A DNA stretch of 64,000 nucleotides, from contig NZ_JAGTXM010000001.1 in assembly GCF_018252635.1 (NCBI RefSeq), positions 496,122-560,121 on the forward strand. Direction: 5' to 3'. Position numbers and translations under genes: made by a program. Position 1 is the first letter of the stretch. Each line of letters opens with the position of its first letter. Of the stretch, positions 1 to 8,713 are shown piece after piece. The DNA is from Citrobacter amalonaticus. GTDB lineage: Bacteria; Pseudomonadota; Gammaproteobacteria; Enterobacterales; Enterobacteriaceae. The notes beneath the pieces are model-generated. The model saw nothing but the letters and a program-made list of their open reading frames with translations, did no database searches and was not told the origin of the DNA.

Positions 1-423
1 CAGCTCAAAGTGTTAGAACTGCGCCGCTGCGTGGGAGAGTTCGCCGTGCGTCTGGCAACCCGGCGCGGTACGCATCAGCAGAAGAAGGAAATGCTGCAAC
101 TGGCGGAGGCCTTTGAGGCGATTAACGAAATTTCTCAGATGCGTCAGTTTGGCGCATTGCTAAAGCAATCCTATGCATTGATTGGTCTGGCGGCAGAGAA
201 TGAGTACTTGCAGCCGTGTCTTTCGCCTCTACAAGGACTTTCCAGCCGCTTCTGGTTTGCCCAGCTTAGCGCCAGCAATCAGCATGAGCTGGTGAAAGCC
301 TCACAACTGAACGCGATAATGCTGCGCAATATCTGTCATGGCGATGAAGAACTGGCTGCCAGCGCCTCGAAAAACGTCAACGATTACTTTACCGAATTTA
401 CCTACAAGGTGCTGGCGCGATAA
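1..423 (+). CDS. GntR-family regulator, C-terminal FCD domain (partial)
   Basis: The frame is open from base 1, so the N-terminus, including the winged-helix DNA-binding domain, lies outside the window. The remaining ~140 residues are all-helical, start with a LELRRCVGEFAVRLA stretch and end in LAR before TAA. That opening resembles the FCD ligand-binding domain of FadR-type GntR regulators (LExR...EpxaArLA). The effector and targets cannot be read from this fragment. It converges on yjiR with 26 bp between the stops. An internal Met at base 10 is unlikely to be the real start, because the reading frame and the domain continue upstream of it. Confidence 0.6.
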   Translation, partial: QLKVLELRRCVGEFAVRLATRRGTHQQKKEMLQLAEAFEAINEISQMRQFGALLKQSYALIGLAAENEYLQPCLSPLQGLSSRFWFAQLSASNQHELVKASQLNAIMLRNICHGDEELAASASKNVNDYFTEFTYKVLAR

Positions 424-449
424 CACGACGGCATGGCAGGATGGGGCTG

Positions 450-1895
450 TCAGGAGCCGCTTACCACGCCTGGCGTCGCGACTTCTTCCATCGCCACCTT
501 TAACGCCTCGCCCAGCTTCTGCATCACGTCCCGGTGCTTCTCACTGGGCGGGAGCGAACAGTTTATGCGCACACAGTTGCGATATTTCCCTGATGCGGAA
601 AACAGTGAGCCCGGCGCGACCTGAATTTTCAGGCGGCAAAGCTGTTTGGCAACGCAAACCATATCCACTTGTTCTGGCAATTCGACCCACAGCATGAAAC
701 CGCCTTTTGGTCGCGTAACGCAGATGCCGCAGGGAAAATATTCCCGCGCCCAGCAGGTATAAATCTCCATATTACGCTGATAAATCTGGCGCATACGCCG
801 GACGTGGCGATGGTAGTGTCCTTCCCGGACAAACGTCGCTGCCGCCAGTTGGGTGGCGGGAACGTTGGTGCCAATGACCGCATACTTCATATGCAGTAAT
901 TTGTCGTGATAACGACCCGGAGCGACCCAGCCGACGCGCAGGCCAGGAGCGACCGATTTGGTGAATGAACTGCAAAGGATAACCCGACCGTCGATATCCC
1001 AGGAGTGAATGGTTCTGGGACGGGGATACTCTGTCGCCAGTTCACCGTAAACATCATCCTCGAAAATCACAATGTCGTGGCGTTGGGCGAGCGCCAGCAC
1101 CGCCCGCTTACGGGCGTCCGGCATGATAAAACCGAGCGGGTTATTACAATTGGGCACCAGGATAACGCCTTTGATCGGCCACTGTTCAAGCGCCAGCTCC
1201 AGCGCTTCAATACTGATGCCGGTATCCGGATCGGTCGGGATCTCAATCACTTTGATCCCTAAACCGCGCAGCAATTGCATGGTGCCGTAATAAGCCGGGG
1301 ATTCCACAGCGACAATGTCTCCTGGCTGGCAGACGGCCAGCAGGGCCAGCGACATGCCGCTTTGACTGCCGCTGGTGATCACCAGATCGTCGGCGTCAAC
1401 CACCGATCCGCCATCCAGCATCAGCCGGGCGATTTGCTGGCGTAGTGCGAGGCTGCCAGCCAGTTCATCGTAGCCCAGAATCGCACTCAGATTGTGTTGT
1501 GCTACGCGACTGAGTTCGCGCCAGAGCGGTTTCAGGCTGGGTTGGCTAACATCCGGAATACCGCTGCTAAGCGGGATAACCGATTGGTCGTGATGGCCTT
1601 CCAGCATGTTCAGTACCTGCTCCCATTGGGTAATCTCAACCGGACGCTGTACCGGACGCGACATCGGCGGGACCGGCGGCAGCGCTTTCTGCGGCGCGAC
1701 GAAGTAGCCTGAACGGGGTTGCGGCGTAATGAGTTGTAATGATTCCAGTACCTGATACGCCTGCTGTACGGTGCTGATACTGACACCGTGCTCCTGACTC
1801 AGGCTACGTACCGACGGCAATTTCTCTCCGTGACGATACAGCCCTTGTTCAATACGCTCGGCCAGCAGGTTGGCCAGATGTTGGTAACGCGTCAT
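450..1895 (-). CDS. yjiR: YjiR, MocR-type PLP-dependent GntR-family regulator
   Basis: A 481-residue protein with an N-terminal GntR winged helix (about residues 1-70, with KLPSVRSLSQEHGVS) joined by a proline-rich linker to a class I aminotransferase-like domain. The PLP-lysine region reads SSFTKSVAPGLRVGW, and the upstream NCNNPLGF and FEDDVYGEL motifs are typical of fold-type I PLP enzymes. MocR proteins use the aminotransferase fold as a PLP or amine sensor rather than for catalysis. It matches E. coli YjiR, as I remember it, over its whole length, with about 11 extra C-terminal residues. The target genes are unknown; members of this family often control a divergent neighbour, which here would be yjiS. 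Confidence 0.93.
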   Translation of the reverse strand: MTRYQHLANLLAERIEQGLYRHGEKLPSVRSLSQEHGVSISTVQQAYQVLESLQLITPQPRSGYFVAPQKALPPVPPMSRPVQRPVEITQWEQVLNMLEGHHDQSVIPLSSGIPDVSQPSLKPLWRELSRVAQHNLSAILGYDELAGSLALRQQIARLMLDGGSVVDADDLVITSGSQSGMSLALLAVCQPGDIVAVESPAYYGTMQLLRGLGIKVIEIPTDPDTGISIEALELALEQWPIKGVILVPNCNNPLGFIMPDARKRAVLALAQRHDIVIFEDDVYGELATEYPRPRTIHSWDIDGRVILCSSFTKSVAPGLRVGWVAPGRYHDKLLHMKYAVIGTNVPATQLAAATFVREGHYHRHVRRMRQIYQRNMEIYTCWAREYFPCGICVTRPKGGFMLWVELPEQVDMVCVAKQLCRLKIQVAPGSLFSASGKYRNCVRINCSLPPSEKHRDVMQKLGEALKVAMEEVATPGVVSGS

Positions 1896-2071
1896 TCTGT
1901 ATCCCTCGTAGATGCCATACAGATGTAAAAACCAGTACAGACAGGCGGAAAATGTGCGGTGCAGAGACTGTTTTAGCGGATCTGTATGTTAAACAAAAGC
2001 TGTTTTTGAATCTGTATTGTTCAACCCGGAAACCGGCAGAATAAAGTCTCTGGTATGCGAGGGGGTAGAGT

Positions 2072-2236
2072 ATGGAATTTCATGAAAACAGAGCGAAGCA
2101 GCCGTTTATTGGTTTTGTCCTGATCTGGCGAGCGTTTAAAAAATGGCGTCTACAGGCGCAAACCCGACGGATCCTGCAACAGATGAGTGACGAACGGCTC
2201 AACGATCTGGGATTACGTCGGGATCAGATTGACTAG
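2072..2236 (+). CDS. yjiS: YjiS, small DUF1127 protein
   Basis: A 54-residue ORF beginning MEFHENRAK and ending in LGLRRDQID. The C-terminal arginine-rich helix with the MSDERLNDLGLRR pattern is the DUF1127 signature. Length and sequence match E. coli YjiS, and it sits divergent from yjiR as in K-12. The start is supported by GGGGGTAGAG just upstream. Some DUF1127 proteins of other bacteria have RNA-related or phosphate-related roles, but nothing here shows what YjiS does. It is the last gene of K-12 order before the efflux cassette. Confidence 0.88.
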   Translation: MEFHENRAKQPFIGFVLIWRAFKKWRLQAQTRRILQQMSDERLNDLGLRRDQID

Positions 2237-2334
2237 CACGATTTCGGGAGTCAGAGGCTGGATGTTGACACTGTCCGGCCTTTTTTACATTTAGAAAATT
2301 TATCAATTTATGCTTCCTGAGGGCGTGTTTCTTG

Positions 2335-2354
2335 ATACTTATCCTGATAAGTAT
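2335..2354. promoter_or_regulatory. Perfect 20-bp palindrome, probable operator of the MarR-type regulator
   Basis: ATACTTATC and GATAAGTAT are perfect 9-bp inverted arms around a CT centre. The site ends 32 bp before the start codon of the MarR-family gene, close to where its promoter would lie, and MarR proteins usually bind such palindromes in their own promoters. Operator function is inference from the symmetry and position. Confidence 0.65.
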
Positions 2355-2386
2355 TATTTTCTCTTTCGCTAAGAGAGGAAAGACAC

Positions 2387-2851
2387 ATGACTGAAGATGC
2401 GCTGTTTGCCCGCCGTCCGATGGGGATGCGTATGGCGATGGTAGTGCGTCAATGGCGCGCCATTATTGATGCGGCTATCACTGATACCGGCCTGACTCAG
2501 TCCAGTTGGACGGTGCTGATGCAACTGCATCAGTTGGGTGATAACGTCTCGGTCAGTGAACTGGCCCAGGTGCAGGGTATTGAACTGCCGCCCCTGATGC
2601 GCACGCTCACGCAACTGGAAAATCAGGGCTATCTGGTGCGTTCCACATCGCCTTATGACAAACGCATCCGCTTGTTAATGCTAACCGCGGAAGGCCGTGC
2701 CCGGCTGGAAGAGCTGAACCGGGTAATTGAGGCCTATCAACATCGCGTCACGCGTACCATTCCTGAAGCGGATCTCGCTTCCTTCAGCGCCACCCTTAAT
2801 TTAATCGCCTGCAATTTGCGGACAATCCGCGAAGAAGATAATCAACACTAA
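2387..2851 (+). CDS. MarR-family transcriptional regulator
   Basis: A 154-residue winged-helix protein. The middle (about residues 35-100) has the MarR fold: WTVLMQLHQLGDNVSVSELA, a recognition helix with PPLMRTLTQLENQGYL, then the DKRIRLLMLTAEGRA wing. A good Shine-Dalgarno (GAGAGGAAAG) precedes the ATG. It starts a tight operon: the HlyD-like gene begins 5 bp after its stop. Its likely role is local repression of the efflux pair, relieved by an aromatic or phenolic ligand as is common in the family, but the ligand is not shown. It resembles SlyA/HosA-like members and I do not recognise a specific named orthologue. Confidence 0.85.
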   Translation: MTEDALFARRPMGMRMAMVVRQWRAIIDAAITDTGLTQSSWTVLMQLHQLGDNVSVSELAQVQGIELPPLMRTLTQLENQGYLVRSTSPYDKRIRLLMLTAEGRARLEELNRVIEAYQHRVTRTIPEADLASFSATLNLIACNLRTIREEDNQH

Positions 2852-2856
2852 AAACT

Positions 2857-3924
2857 ATGATGACCCCAGAACAGAAGTTTGCCCGTTGGGTAAGGGTGAG
2901 TATTGCCGCTTTCCTTGCCATATTCGCCTGGTTTATCGTTGCCGATATTTGGATCCCGCTGACGCCAGACTCCACGGTGATGCGTACAGTTACGCCGGTT
3001 TCAGCACGCGTTTCCGGGTATGTTTCGCACGTCTACGTGCAGAACAACAGCACGGTAAAAAAAGGCGATCTGCTTTATGAGCTGGATCCCACGCCATTTA
3101 TGAACAAAGTCGAAGCCGCACAAATCGCCTTTGCGCAGGCCAGACTGAGTAACCAGCAACTGGACGCGCAGATTGCCTCCGCCCGCGCCAACCTTCGTAC
3201 TGCCGAATATACGGCGCGTAATGACAAACTGACGTTCGAGCGCTATCAGCGGCTAAGCGCGATGCAAAACGTCTCGCAGGCGGATCTCGACAGGGTACGG
3301 ACGACCTGGCAGACCAGTGAACAGTCGGTAACCGCTCTGCATGCCAACATCCAGAATCTGTTGATCCAACGTGGCGAGCGCGAAGATAGCCATAACGTGA
3401 CGTTGCAAAAATACCGTAACGCGCTGGAAGAGGCGCAGTTGAATCTGGCATGGACAAAAGTGCATGCAGAGACGGACGGGACAGTGAGTAATCTCCAGCT
3501 TAACGCCGGGCTTTACGCCACCGCCGCCACGCCACTACTGGCGCTGGTCAGCAATCAGACGGACATCGTGGCCGATTTCCGCGAGAAGAGCCTGCGCCAT
3601 ACCCGCGTGAACACCGATGCTGCCGTGGTGTTTGATGCCATGCCGGGGAAAGTGTTCCGTGCGCGCGTGACCAGCAGCGATGCGGGGATCCTCGCCGGAC
3701 AGGAAGCGGTCAATGGTCAGTTGTCGCAGCCGGAACAATCCACGCGCTGGGTGCGCGATGCGCAGCGAATGCGTATTCATGTGACGTTGAGTGAGCCGCT
3801 GGACAAGCCGTTGCCGACCGGCGCCCGCGCCACGGTGCAGTTATATAACAGCGAAGGCCCATTTGCCCGTACTTTTGCTGGCGCGCAAATTCGCCTGGTC
3901 AGCTGGCTGCATTATGTCTATTAA
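2857..3924 (+). CDS. HlyD/EmrA-type membrane fusion protein
   Basis: A 355-residue periplasmic adaptor. One N-terminal membrane segment (about residues 13-33, FLAIFAWFIVADIWI) is followed by a lipoyl-like half motif (VSARVSGYVSHVYVQNNSTVKKGDLLYEL), a long coiled-coil hairpin rich in Ala, Gln and Leu (about residues 85-200), a second lipoyl half (DGTVSNLQLNAGLY) and a beta-barrel domain. It would link an inner-membrane transporter to an outer-membrane channel. Its 3' end overlaps the next gene by 11 bp, so the two are probably translationally coupled. No outer-membrane channel gene lies nearby, so a TolC-like protein encoded elsewhere is expected. Confidence 0.87.
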   Translation: MMTPEQKFARWVRVSIAAFLAIFAWFIVADIWIPLTPDSTVMRTVTPVSARVSGYVSHVYVQNNSTVKKGDLLYELDPTPFMNKVEAAQIAFAQARLSNQQLDAQIASARANLRTAEYTARNDKLTFERYQRLSAMQNVSQADLDRVRTTWQTSEQSVTALHANIQNLLIQRGEREDSHNVTLQKYRNALEEAQLNLAWTKVHAETDGTVSNLQLNAGLYATAATPLLALVSNQTDIVADFREKSLRHTRVNTDAAVVFDAMPGKVFRARVTSSDAGILAGQEAVNGQLSQPEQSTRWVRDAQRMRIHVTLSEPLDKPLPTGARATVQLYNSEGPFARTFAGAQIRLVSWLHYVY

Positions 3925-4978
3925 CACCCTGGCGCGCGTATTCACGCCACATGACAACATTGTCTATACGGCCAATGACTTTCGCCAGACTCTGCGCATA
4001 GCCGTTGCGGGGACGATCGCGCTGAGCATTTCGACCTTTTATAACGTGCAGTACGGCGTGTTCTTCGTGGTGTATCCCCTGATGCTGATGTCGCTCGTGC
4101 CGGTGTTTAATCGCCACGTGGCGCAACAGTTTGTGTTCAGTGCGGCGGTGAACTGCATCGAAATGGTGCTGATTGTCGGTTATCTCTCGCAGTGGCCAGC
4201 GATCATGACGCTGGTGGTGTTTGGTCTGTATGTGATGCGCTTTCGCTTTATGAGCAAAGGGCCGCTGTTTCTGCTGGGTTCGATGGGCGTGGTCTGTCAA
4301 AGCACCATGCTCAACTTTATGAGCTATCTCGCTACCGACTGGCACACGCTGATGTTTTCCAACATGGAAGCCTGCGTGATGGCGGTGGCGCTGAGCGCGC
4401 TGCTGCACTACCTGATCCCCGATGTGGAGCCGCGCAAACCACCGCCGCGCATCGAGAAAGATGATGCCCGTATTCGCCACGAATCGCTGCTTTCCGGGAC
4501 CGTTGCGACGATGATCTTTGTGATTTTTCAGGTCTGCGATCTGAGCGATTCGCTGTCGGCGCTGATGGCGGGGATTTTGATTCTGTTTCCGATGCATTAT
4601 CGCGGCGCGGTCCTGAGCTCAATCTGGCGCGTCGTCGGCGTGGTGCTGGCTTGTCTCTATATTCTGGTGGTGCAGTTGCTTATCTATGATTTCAGCAACC
4701 ACATGCTGCTGATGATGCCGCTGATTGGCCTCGGGCTGGCATTCAGCGCGCGTCTGCACGTGATGGAAAAAGTGGGGGCAGGCGTTGGCTTCGCCAGCAT
4801 CACCACCATCGGCATTATGTTCGGTCAGAACCTGCACCCGAACAGCGATTTAGTGTTCAGCGATCTGTATCGCATCACTTCCGTGACCGTGGCGCTGGTG
4901 GCGACGCTGACGATGGTTTTTCTGGTCCATCGAATACTCAACTGCTTTGCGGCGACGCGGTTTGTGGTGGAGGGATAA
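3914..4978 (+). CDS. DUF2955 inner-membrane protein, likely efflux partner
   Basis: About 354 residues with roughly ten hydrophobic segments in two sets, split by a cytoplasmic stretch (PDVEPRKPPPRIEKDDARIRH). I chose the ATG at 3914, inside the last codons of the HlyD-like gene, over an in-frame start 41 codons upstream that would sit deep in that gene. The architecture resembles FUSC/AaeB-type aromatic-acid exporters without the long soluble domain. Together with the MarR regulator and the fusion protein this looks like a compact efflux system. The substrate is unknown; aromatic acids would be a reasonable guess from the related pairs. Confidence 0.8.
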   Translation: MSINTLARVFTPHDNIVYTANDFRQTLRIAVAGTIALSISTFYNVQYGVFFVVYPLMLMSLVPVFNRHVAQQFVFSAAVNCIEMVLIVGYLSQWPAIMTLVVFGLYVMRFRFMSKGPLFLLGSMGVVCQSTMLNFMSYLATDWHTLMFSNMEACVMAVALSALLHYLIPDVEPRKPPPRIEKDDARIRHESLLSGTVATMIFVIFQVCDLSDSLSALMAGILILFPMHYRGAVLSSIWRVVGVVLACLYILVVQLLIYDFSNHMLLMMPLIGLGLAFSARLHVMEKVGAGVGFASITTIGIMFGQNLHPNSDLVFSDLYRITSVTVALVATLTMVFLVHRILNCFAATRFVVEG

Positions 4979-4996
4979 GGGGGGTTATCGAGCCAA

Positions 4997-5066
4997 TGCC
5001 GGATGGCGGCTTTGCCTTATCCGGCCTACGGGGTAGGGCGCCCGATAAGCTTGCGCCATCGGGCAA
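4997..5066. repeat. REP/BIME element
   Basis: Two palindromic units: TGCCGGATGGCGGCTTTGCC...TTATCCGGCCTAC, then a GTAGGGCGCCCGATAAGC...CATCGGGCAA unit. It lies between the convergent DUF2955 gene and yjiA, where REP elements often act as mRNA 3'-end stabilisers. Confidence 0.85.
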
Positions 5067-5071
5067 GAACG

Positions 5072-6028
5072 TTATTTCTTCAGCCCCGCAAAGGCGGCTC
5101 TGATGTCGTCTTCAGGGAGTTGAATGCCGATAAACACCAGCGTGCTGTGCGGTTGCTCGTCGCCCCACGGTCGGTCCCAGTCGGCGCTGTACAGACGTTG
5201 CACACCCTGGAATAGCAGACGATTCGGTTCGCCTTCAATCCACAGCATTCCTTTGTAACGCAGCAGTTTTTCCGCCGACTCCAGCAGCAGGGTTTCCATC
5301 ACGCGGGAGACATCGCCAATATCCACCGGGTAATCCAGTTCCACCACAATGGAAGAGATATCGTTCTGCTTGTCGGCGATAAAGTGGAAGCGCGGTTTGG
5401 TGCTGACGACGTTCTCTTCCAGCATAAAACCGTTGGTGTCGAATAGCAGAGAAAGATCGATATCGCCGTGCGTAACGGTATACACCGGGGCGCGGGCGTT
5501 GATGCGCGCCAGACGTTCGCGCAGCTTTTCACTTTCGCCAGCGACGTCGGTTTTAGTCAGCAGAATGCGATCGGCATAGCCGACCTGCGACTGCGCAATG
5601 GTGAACTGGTTCATCTGCTCGTCGGCATGAACCGCATCGACCAGCGCAATCACGCCGTCCAGCAGATAACGCTGACAAATAATCTCGTGGGAGAAAAAGG
5701 TCTGAATAATTGGACCGGGGTCGGCCATGCCGGTGCACTCAATCACCAGACGATCAAAATTGATGGTGCCTTTATCGAGGTTATCGAGCAGGTCTAACAG
5801 CGCGTCTTCCAGCTCGTTGGAACGGGTACAGCAGATGCAGCCGTTGGTCAGGGTTTTGATCTGCGTGGCGCGATCGCCAATCAGCTGATCGTCAACGGAT
5901 ACTTCGCCGAATTCGTTTTCGATAACGGCAATCTTGTAACCGTGTTCTTCATTGAGGATGTGGCGCAGCAGGGTGGTTTTACCCGCGCCAAGAAAACCGG
6001 TGAGTAGGGTGACTGCAATCGGGGTCAT
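5072..6028 (-). CDS. yjiA: YjiA, COG0523-family GTPase (CobW/G3E type)
   Basis: 318 residues, the length of E. coli YjiA. Visible motifs: P-loop GFLGAGKTTLLRH near residue 10, ENEFG, the metal-binding TNGCICC motif at about residue 63, ECTGMADPGP, and NKxD-like LTKTDV. The C-terminal half is the CobW_C domain. Family members are zinc- or cobalt-binding metallochaperone-type GTPases; the client of YjiA is not established. yjiX lies 12 bp upstream in the same direction, as in E. coli, so the pair is probably cotranscribed, possibly with btsT. Confidence 0.95.
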   Translation of the reverse strand: MTPIAVTLLTGFLGAGKTTLLRHILNEEHGYKIAVIENEFGEVSVDDQLIGDRATQIKTLTNGCICCTRSNELEDALLDLLDNLDKGTINFDRLVIECTGMADPGPIIQTFFSHEIICQRYLLDGVIALVDAVHADEQMNQFTIAQSQVGYADRILLTKTDVAGESEKLRERLARINARAPVYTVTHGDIDLSLLFDTNGFMLEENVVSTKPRFHFIADKQNDISSIVVELDYPVDIGDVSRVMETLLLESAEKLLRYKGMLWIEGEPNRLLFQGVQRLYSADWDRPWGDEQPHSTLVFIGIQLPEDDIRAAFAGLKK

Positions 6029-6040
6029 TCACTTCTCCTT

Positions 6041-6244
6041 CTAACAGCAGCGCATGCCGCCTTTACCATCGCCGCCGTAGCGCGCCTGCTGGCGCTCGCG
6101 GAAGAATTCCTCATAGCTCATGTACGGCTTGTCAGGATGGTTGGTTTGCATATGCTCGACGTAGTTGTCGTAGTCTGGAATACCAATCAACATCTTTGCC
6201 GCCTGGCCGAGATATTTTTTTGCCTGACCTAAGTTACCAAACAT
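6041..6244 (-). CDS. yjiX: YjiX, small YbdD/YjiX-family protein
   Basis: 67 residues starting [21 protein letters not shown] and ending GGMRCC. The [30 protein letters not shown] core with a terminal Arg/Cys-rich tail is the YbdD/YjiX family signature. This family nearly always sits directly after a CstA/BtsT-type carrier, and it does so here. I used the ATG at 6244 because it gives the family length; an upstream in-frame start would run into the REP element. It is thought to be an accessory to the carrier, but its role is not known. Confidence 0.93.
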   Translation of the reverse strand: MFGNLGQAKKYLGQAAKMLIGIPDYDNYVEHMQTNHPDKPYMSYEEFFRERQQARYGGDGKGGMRCC

Positions 6245-6268
6245 TGTGCCGCCTCGTGAATGATTAAA

Positions 6269-6346
6269 GCCGGATGGCGATTTTCGCCTTATCCGGCCTA
6301 CGCTTACAGCATTCTGTAGGCCGGGTAAGCGAAGCGCTACCCGGCA
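6269..6346. repeat. REP/BIME element between btsT and yjiX
   Basis: Two inverted palindromic units (GCCGGATGGCGATTTTCGCC...TTATCCGGCCTACG and GTAGGCCGGGTAAGCGAAGCGC...ACCCGGC). It separates btsT from yjiX-yjiA on the same strand and could set different mRNA levels for the transporter and the downstream genes. Confidence 0.88.
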
Positions 6347-6352
6347 CATCGG

Positions 6353-8503
6353 TTAGTGATGTGAAGAGGTTTTAATACCGCCTTCTGGAACCGGAACGTA
6401 CGGTGTTTCTTTATCAGTACGTTTGTCCACGTTGCGCACATTCATCCAGGTTTTGAAACCGTAGAAGATGATGCTGTACACCACCACCAGGAACAGAATA
6501 CTCAGCCCGGCGTTCGTGTAGTTGTTCACAACGATGTGGTTCATGTTGGCAATCTGCTGTGCGGTAAGCTCGCCGCCGTTGGCAATCTTCTCTTTGTACT
6601 GGTTAGCCATGTAGAAGAAGCCTTCCATCTGTGGGTTGGAGCTGAACAGTTTCAGACCCAGCGCCCAGGTGGTGCAGATCAGCAGCCATACTGCCGGGAT
6701 AACGGTCACCCAGATGTATTTGGTGCGCTGCATTTTAATCAGTACCACGGTGCCCAGAACCAGCGCCACAGCTGCCAGCATCTGGTTAGAGATACCGAAC
6801 AGCGGCCACAGGCTCTTAACGCCGCCCAGCGGATCGACCACGCCCTGATACAACAGGTAGCCCCACAGGCCTACGCAACCCGCCGTACCGATGATACCCG
6901 CCACCAGAGAGTCGGTTTTCTTCAGGAACGGCACGAAGTTGCCCAGCAGGTCCTGCAGCATAAAGCGACCAGAACGGGTACCGGCATCCAGCGCGGTCAG
7001 GATGAACAGTGCCTCAAACAGAATACCGAAGTGGTACCAGAAGCCCATGTCAGCCATCGGCAGCACTTTGTGGAACACGTGCGCAATACCTACCGCCAGC
7101 GTCGGTGCGCCACCGGCACGGTTCAGAACGGACGGTTCGCCGATGTCTTTCGCCGTTTGCAGGATCTGCTCTGGCGAAATCACGAAGCCCCAGGAACTGA
7201 CGGTTGCCGCCGCATGCGCGGTCACGTCTTTCAGCTGTGCCATAATCAGCGGCGCGTTCTCACCCCCCATTTCATGCAGGTTCGGCATCGTAATGCCCAG
7301 GCCTGCCGGTGGGGTGTTCATCGCAAAGTAGAGACCCGGTTCGATAATGGACGCCGCAACCAGCGCCATAATCGCCACGAAGGATTCCATCAGCATCGCG
7401 CCGTAACCGATGAAGCGGGCGTCTGTTTCACAGGCCAACAGTTTCGGCGTGGTACCGGAAGAGATCAGCGCGTGGAAGCCAGAGACCGCACCACAGGCGA
7501 TGGTAATGAACAGGAACGGGAACAGTGCGCCTTTCCACAGCGGACCGGTACCGTCGATATACTGGGTCATGGCCGGCATTTTCAGCTCTGGGTTCAGGAC
7601 AACGATACCCAGCGCCAGGCCGACGATCACGCCGATTTTCAGGAAGGTGGCCAGATAGTCGCGCGGTGCGAGGATCAGCCATACCGGCAGCAGTGCAGAA
7701 ATGAACGCATAGCCGATCAGCGCAAAGGTAATGGTGGTGTCTTTAAAGGTCAGCGCCGGGCCCCAGTACGGGTCGTGAGCAATCACGCCGCCGAAATAAA
7801 TAGACGCAACCAGCAGAACAATACCAATCACCGACACTTCACCCACACGCCCCGGACGCAGGAAGCGCATATAGATACCCATAAACAGCGCGATAGGTAC
7901 GGTGGAGCAAACGGTGAAGACCCCCCACGGGCTTTCGGCCAGCGCTTTTACGACGATCAGCGCCAGTACCGCGAGGATGATGATCATAATTAAGAAGCAG
8001 CCAAACAGGGCAATGGTCCCCGGCACGGAGCCCATCTCTTCTTTAATCATCTCGCCAAGCGACGCGCCGTTACGGCGAGAAGAGATAAACAGCACCATGA
8101 AGTCCTGGACCGCACCCGCCAGTACCACGCCCGCCAGCAGCCACAGGGTACCAGGCAGGTATCCCATCTGCGCTGCCAGAACCGGACCGACCAGCGGACC
8201 TGCGCCAGCAATTGCGGCAAAGTGGTGCCCGAACAGCACGTAGCGGTTGGTTGGAACGTAGTTCAGGCCATCGTTATTGATGACCGCAGGAGTAGAACGG
8301 GTAGGGTCGAGCTTCATCACCTTCTGGGCGATGTACAGGCTGTAGTAGCGGTAAGCCACCAGATATACCGACACGGAAGCGACCACGATCCACAGGGCGC
8401 TGACGTGTTCACCCCGGCGTAAGGCGACAACCGAGAGGCAGAATGCCCCGATGATCCCGAGGATCACCCAGGGTATGTGCTTGAATATCTTTTTCGTATC
8501 CAT
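6353..8503 (-). CDS. btsT: BtsT, pyruvate/H+ symporter (CstA family)
   Basis: 716 residues with about 16-18 hydrophobic helices. It starts MDTKKIFKHIPWVILGIIGA and contains the CstA-family motifs YYSLYIAQKVM, NRYVLFGHHFAAIAGAGPLVGPVLAAQ and GFHALISSGTT. It matches E. coli BtsT (YjiY), the high-affinity pyruvate importer induced by the BtsS/BtsR two-component system when pyruvate appears. Upstream lie a four-copy direct repeat that fits the BtsR motif and a CRP site. The downstream yjiX-yjiA order is as in K-12. Confidence 0.96.
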   Translation of the reverse strand: MDTKKIFKHIPWVILGIIGAFCLSVVALRRGEHVSALWIVVASVSVYLVAYRYYSLYIAQKVMKLDPTRSTPAVINNDGLNYVPTNRYVLFGHHFAAIAGAGPLVGPVLAAQMGYLPGTLWLLAGVVLAGAVQDFMVLFISSRRNGASLGEMIKEEMGSVPGTIALFGCFLIMIIILAVLALIVVKALAESPWGVFTVCSTVPIALFMGIYMRFLRPGRVGEVSVIGIVLLVASIYFGGVIAHDPYWGPALTFKDTTITFALIGYAFISALLPVWLILAPRDYLATFLKIGVIVGLALGIVVLNPELKMPAMTQYIDGTGPLWKGALFPFLFITIACGAVSGFHALISSGTTPKLLACETDARFIGYGAMLMESFVAIMALVAASIIEPGLYFAMNTPPAGLGITMPNLHEMGGENAPLIMAQLKDVTAHAAATVSSWGFVISPEQILQTAKDIGEPSVLNRAGGAPTLAVGIAHVFHKVLPMADMGFWYHFGILFEALFILTALDAGTRSGRFMLQDLLGNFVPFLKKTDSLVAGIIGTAGCVGLWGYLLYQGVVDPLGGVKSLWPLFGISNQMLAAVALVLGTVVLIKMQRTKYIWVTVIPAVWLLICTTWALGLKLFSSNPQMEGFFYMANQYKEKIANGGELTAQQIANMNHIVVNNYTNAGLSILFLVVVYSIIFYGFKTWMNVRNVDKRTDKETPYVPVPEGGIKTSSHH

Positions 8504-8637
8504 AGTAAAACCTGGTTTTATAAGATGAATAATTGGCCGAAGCCGTTTGGTTTGGGTTGCGTTTGAAGAGGTAATTTGACTGCTATGTTGGTGACGATCT
8601 TGCCAGAGAGTCGCGCGCGTAAAGTAAGGTAAATAAG

Positions 8638-8705
8638 TGAGCGGTCAAATGGTGAGTTAAGCGGTCAGAAGTGTCAGTAAGCGGTAAAGAGGATCGCCGA
8701 GCGGC
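8638..8705. promoter_or_regulatory. Four direct repeats at 20-bp spacing, probable BtsR (YehT) sites
   Basis: TGAGCGGT at 8638-8645, TAAGCGGT at 8658-8665 and 8678-8685, and a weaker CGAGCGGC at 8698-8705, each exactly 20 bp from the last. Read on the btsT strand the first three are ACCGCT(C/T)A, which agrees with the BtsR recognition motif ACC(G/A)CT(C/T)A as I recall it. The array lies 135-200 bp upstream of btsT. Two helical turns per repeat would place all copies on one face of the DNA. Confidence 0.75.
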
Positions 8706-8713
8706 GAATATTA

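Noticed and set aside
3791-3913. A longer N-terminus for the DUF2955 protein
   Set aside because: It would overlap the HlyD-like gene by over 130 bp and adds an Arg/Pro-rich stretch out of keeping with a membrane protein; the ATG at 3914 gives a typical short overlap.
6536-7993. A 485-codon open frame on the plus strand opposite btsT
   Set aside because: It lies fully inside btsT, has no sensible hydrophobic or domain pattern (many His, Gln, Arg), and btsT matches its family over the whole length.
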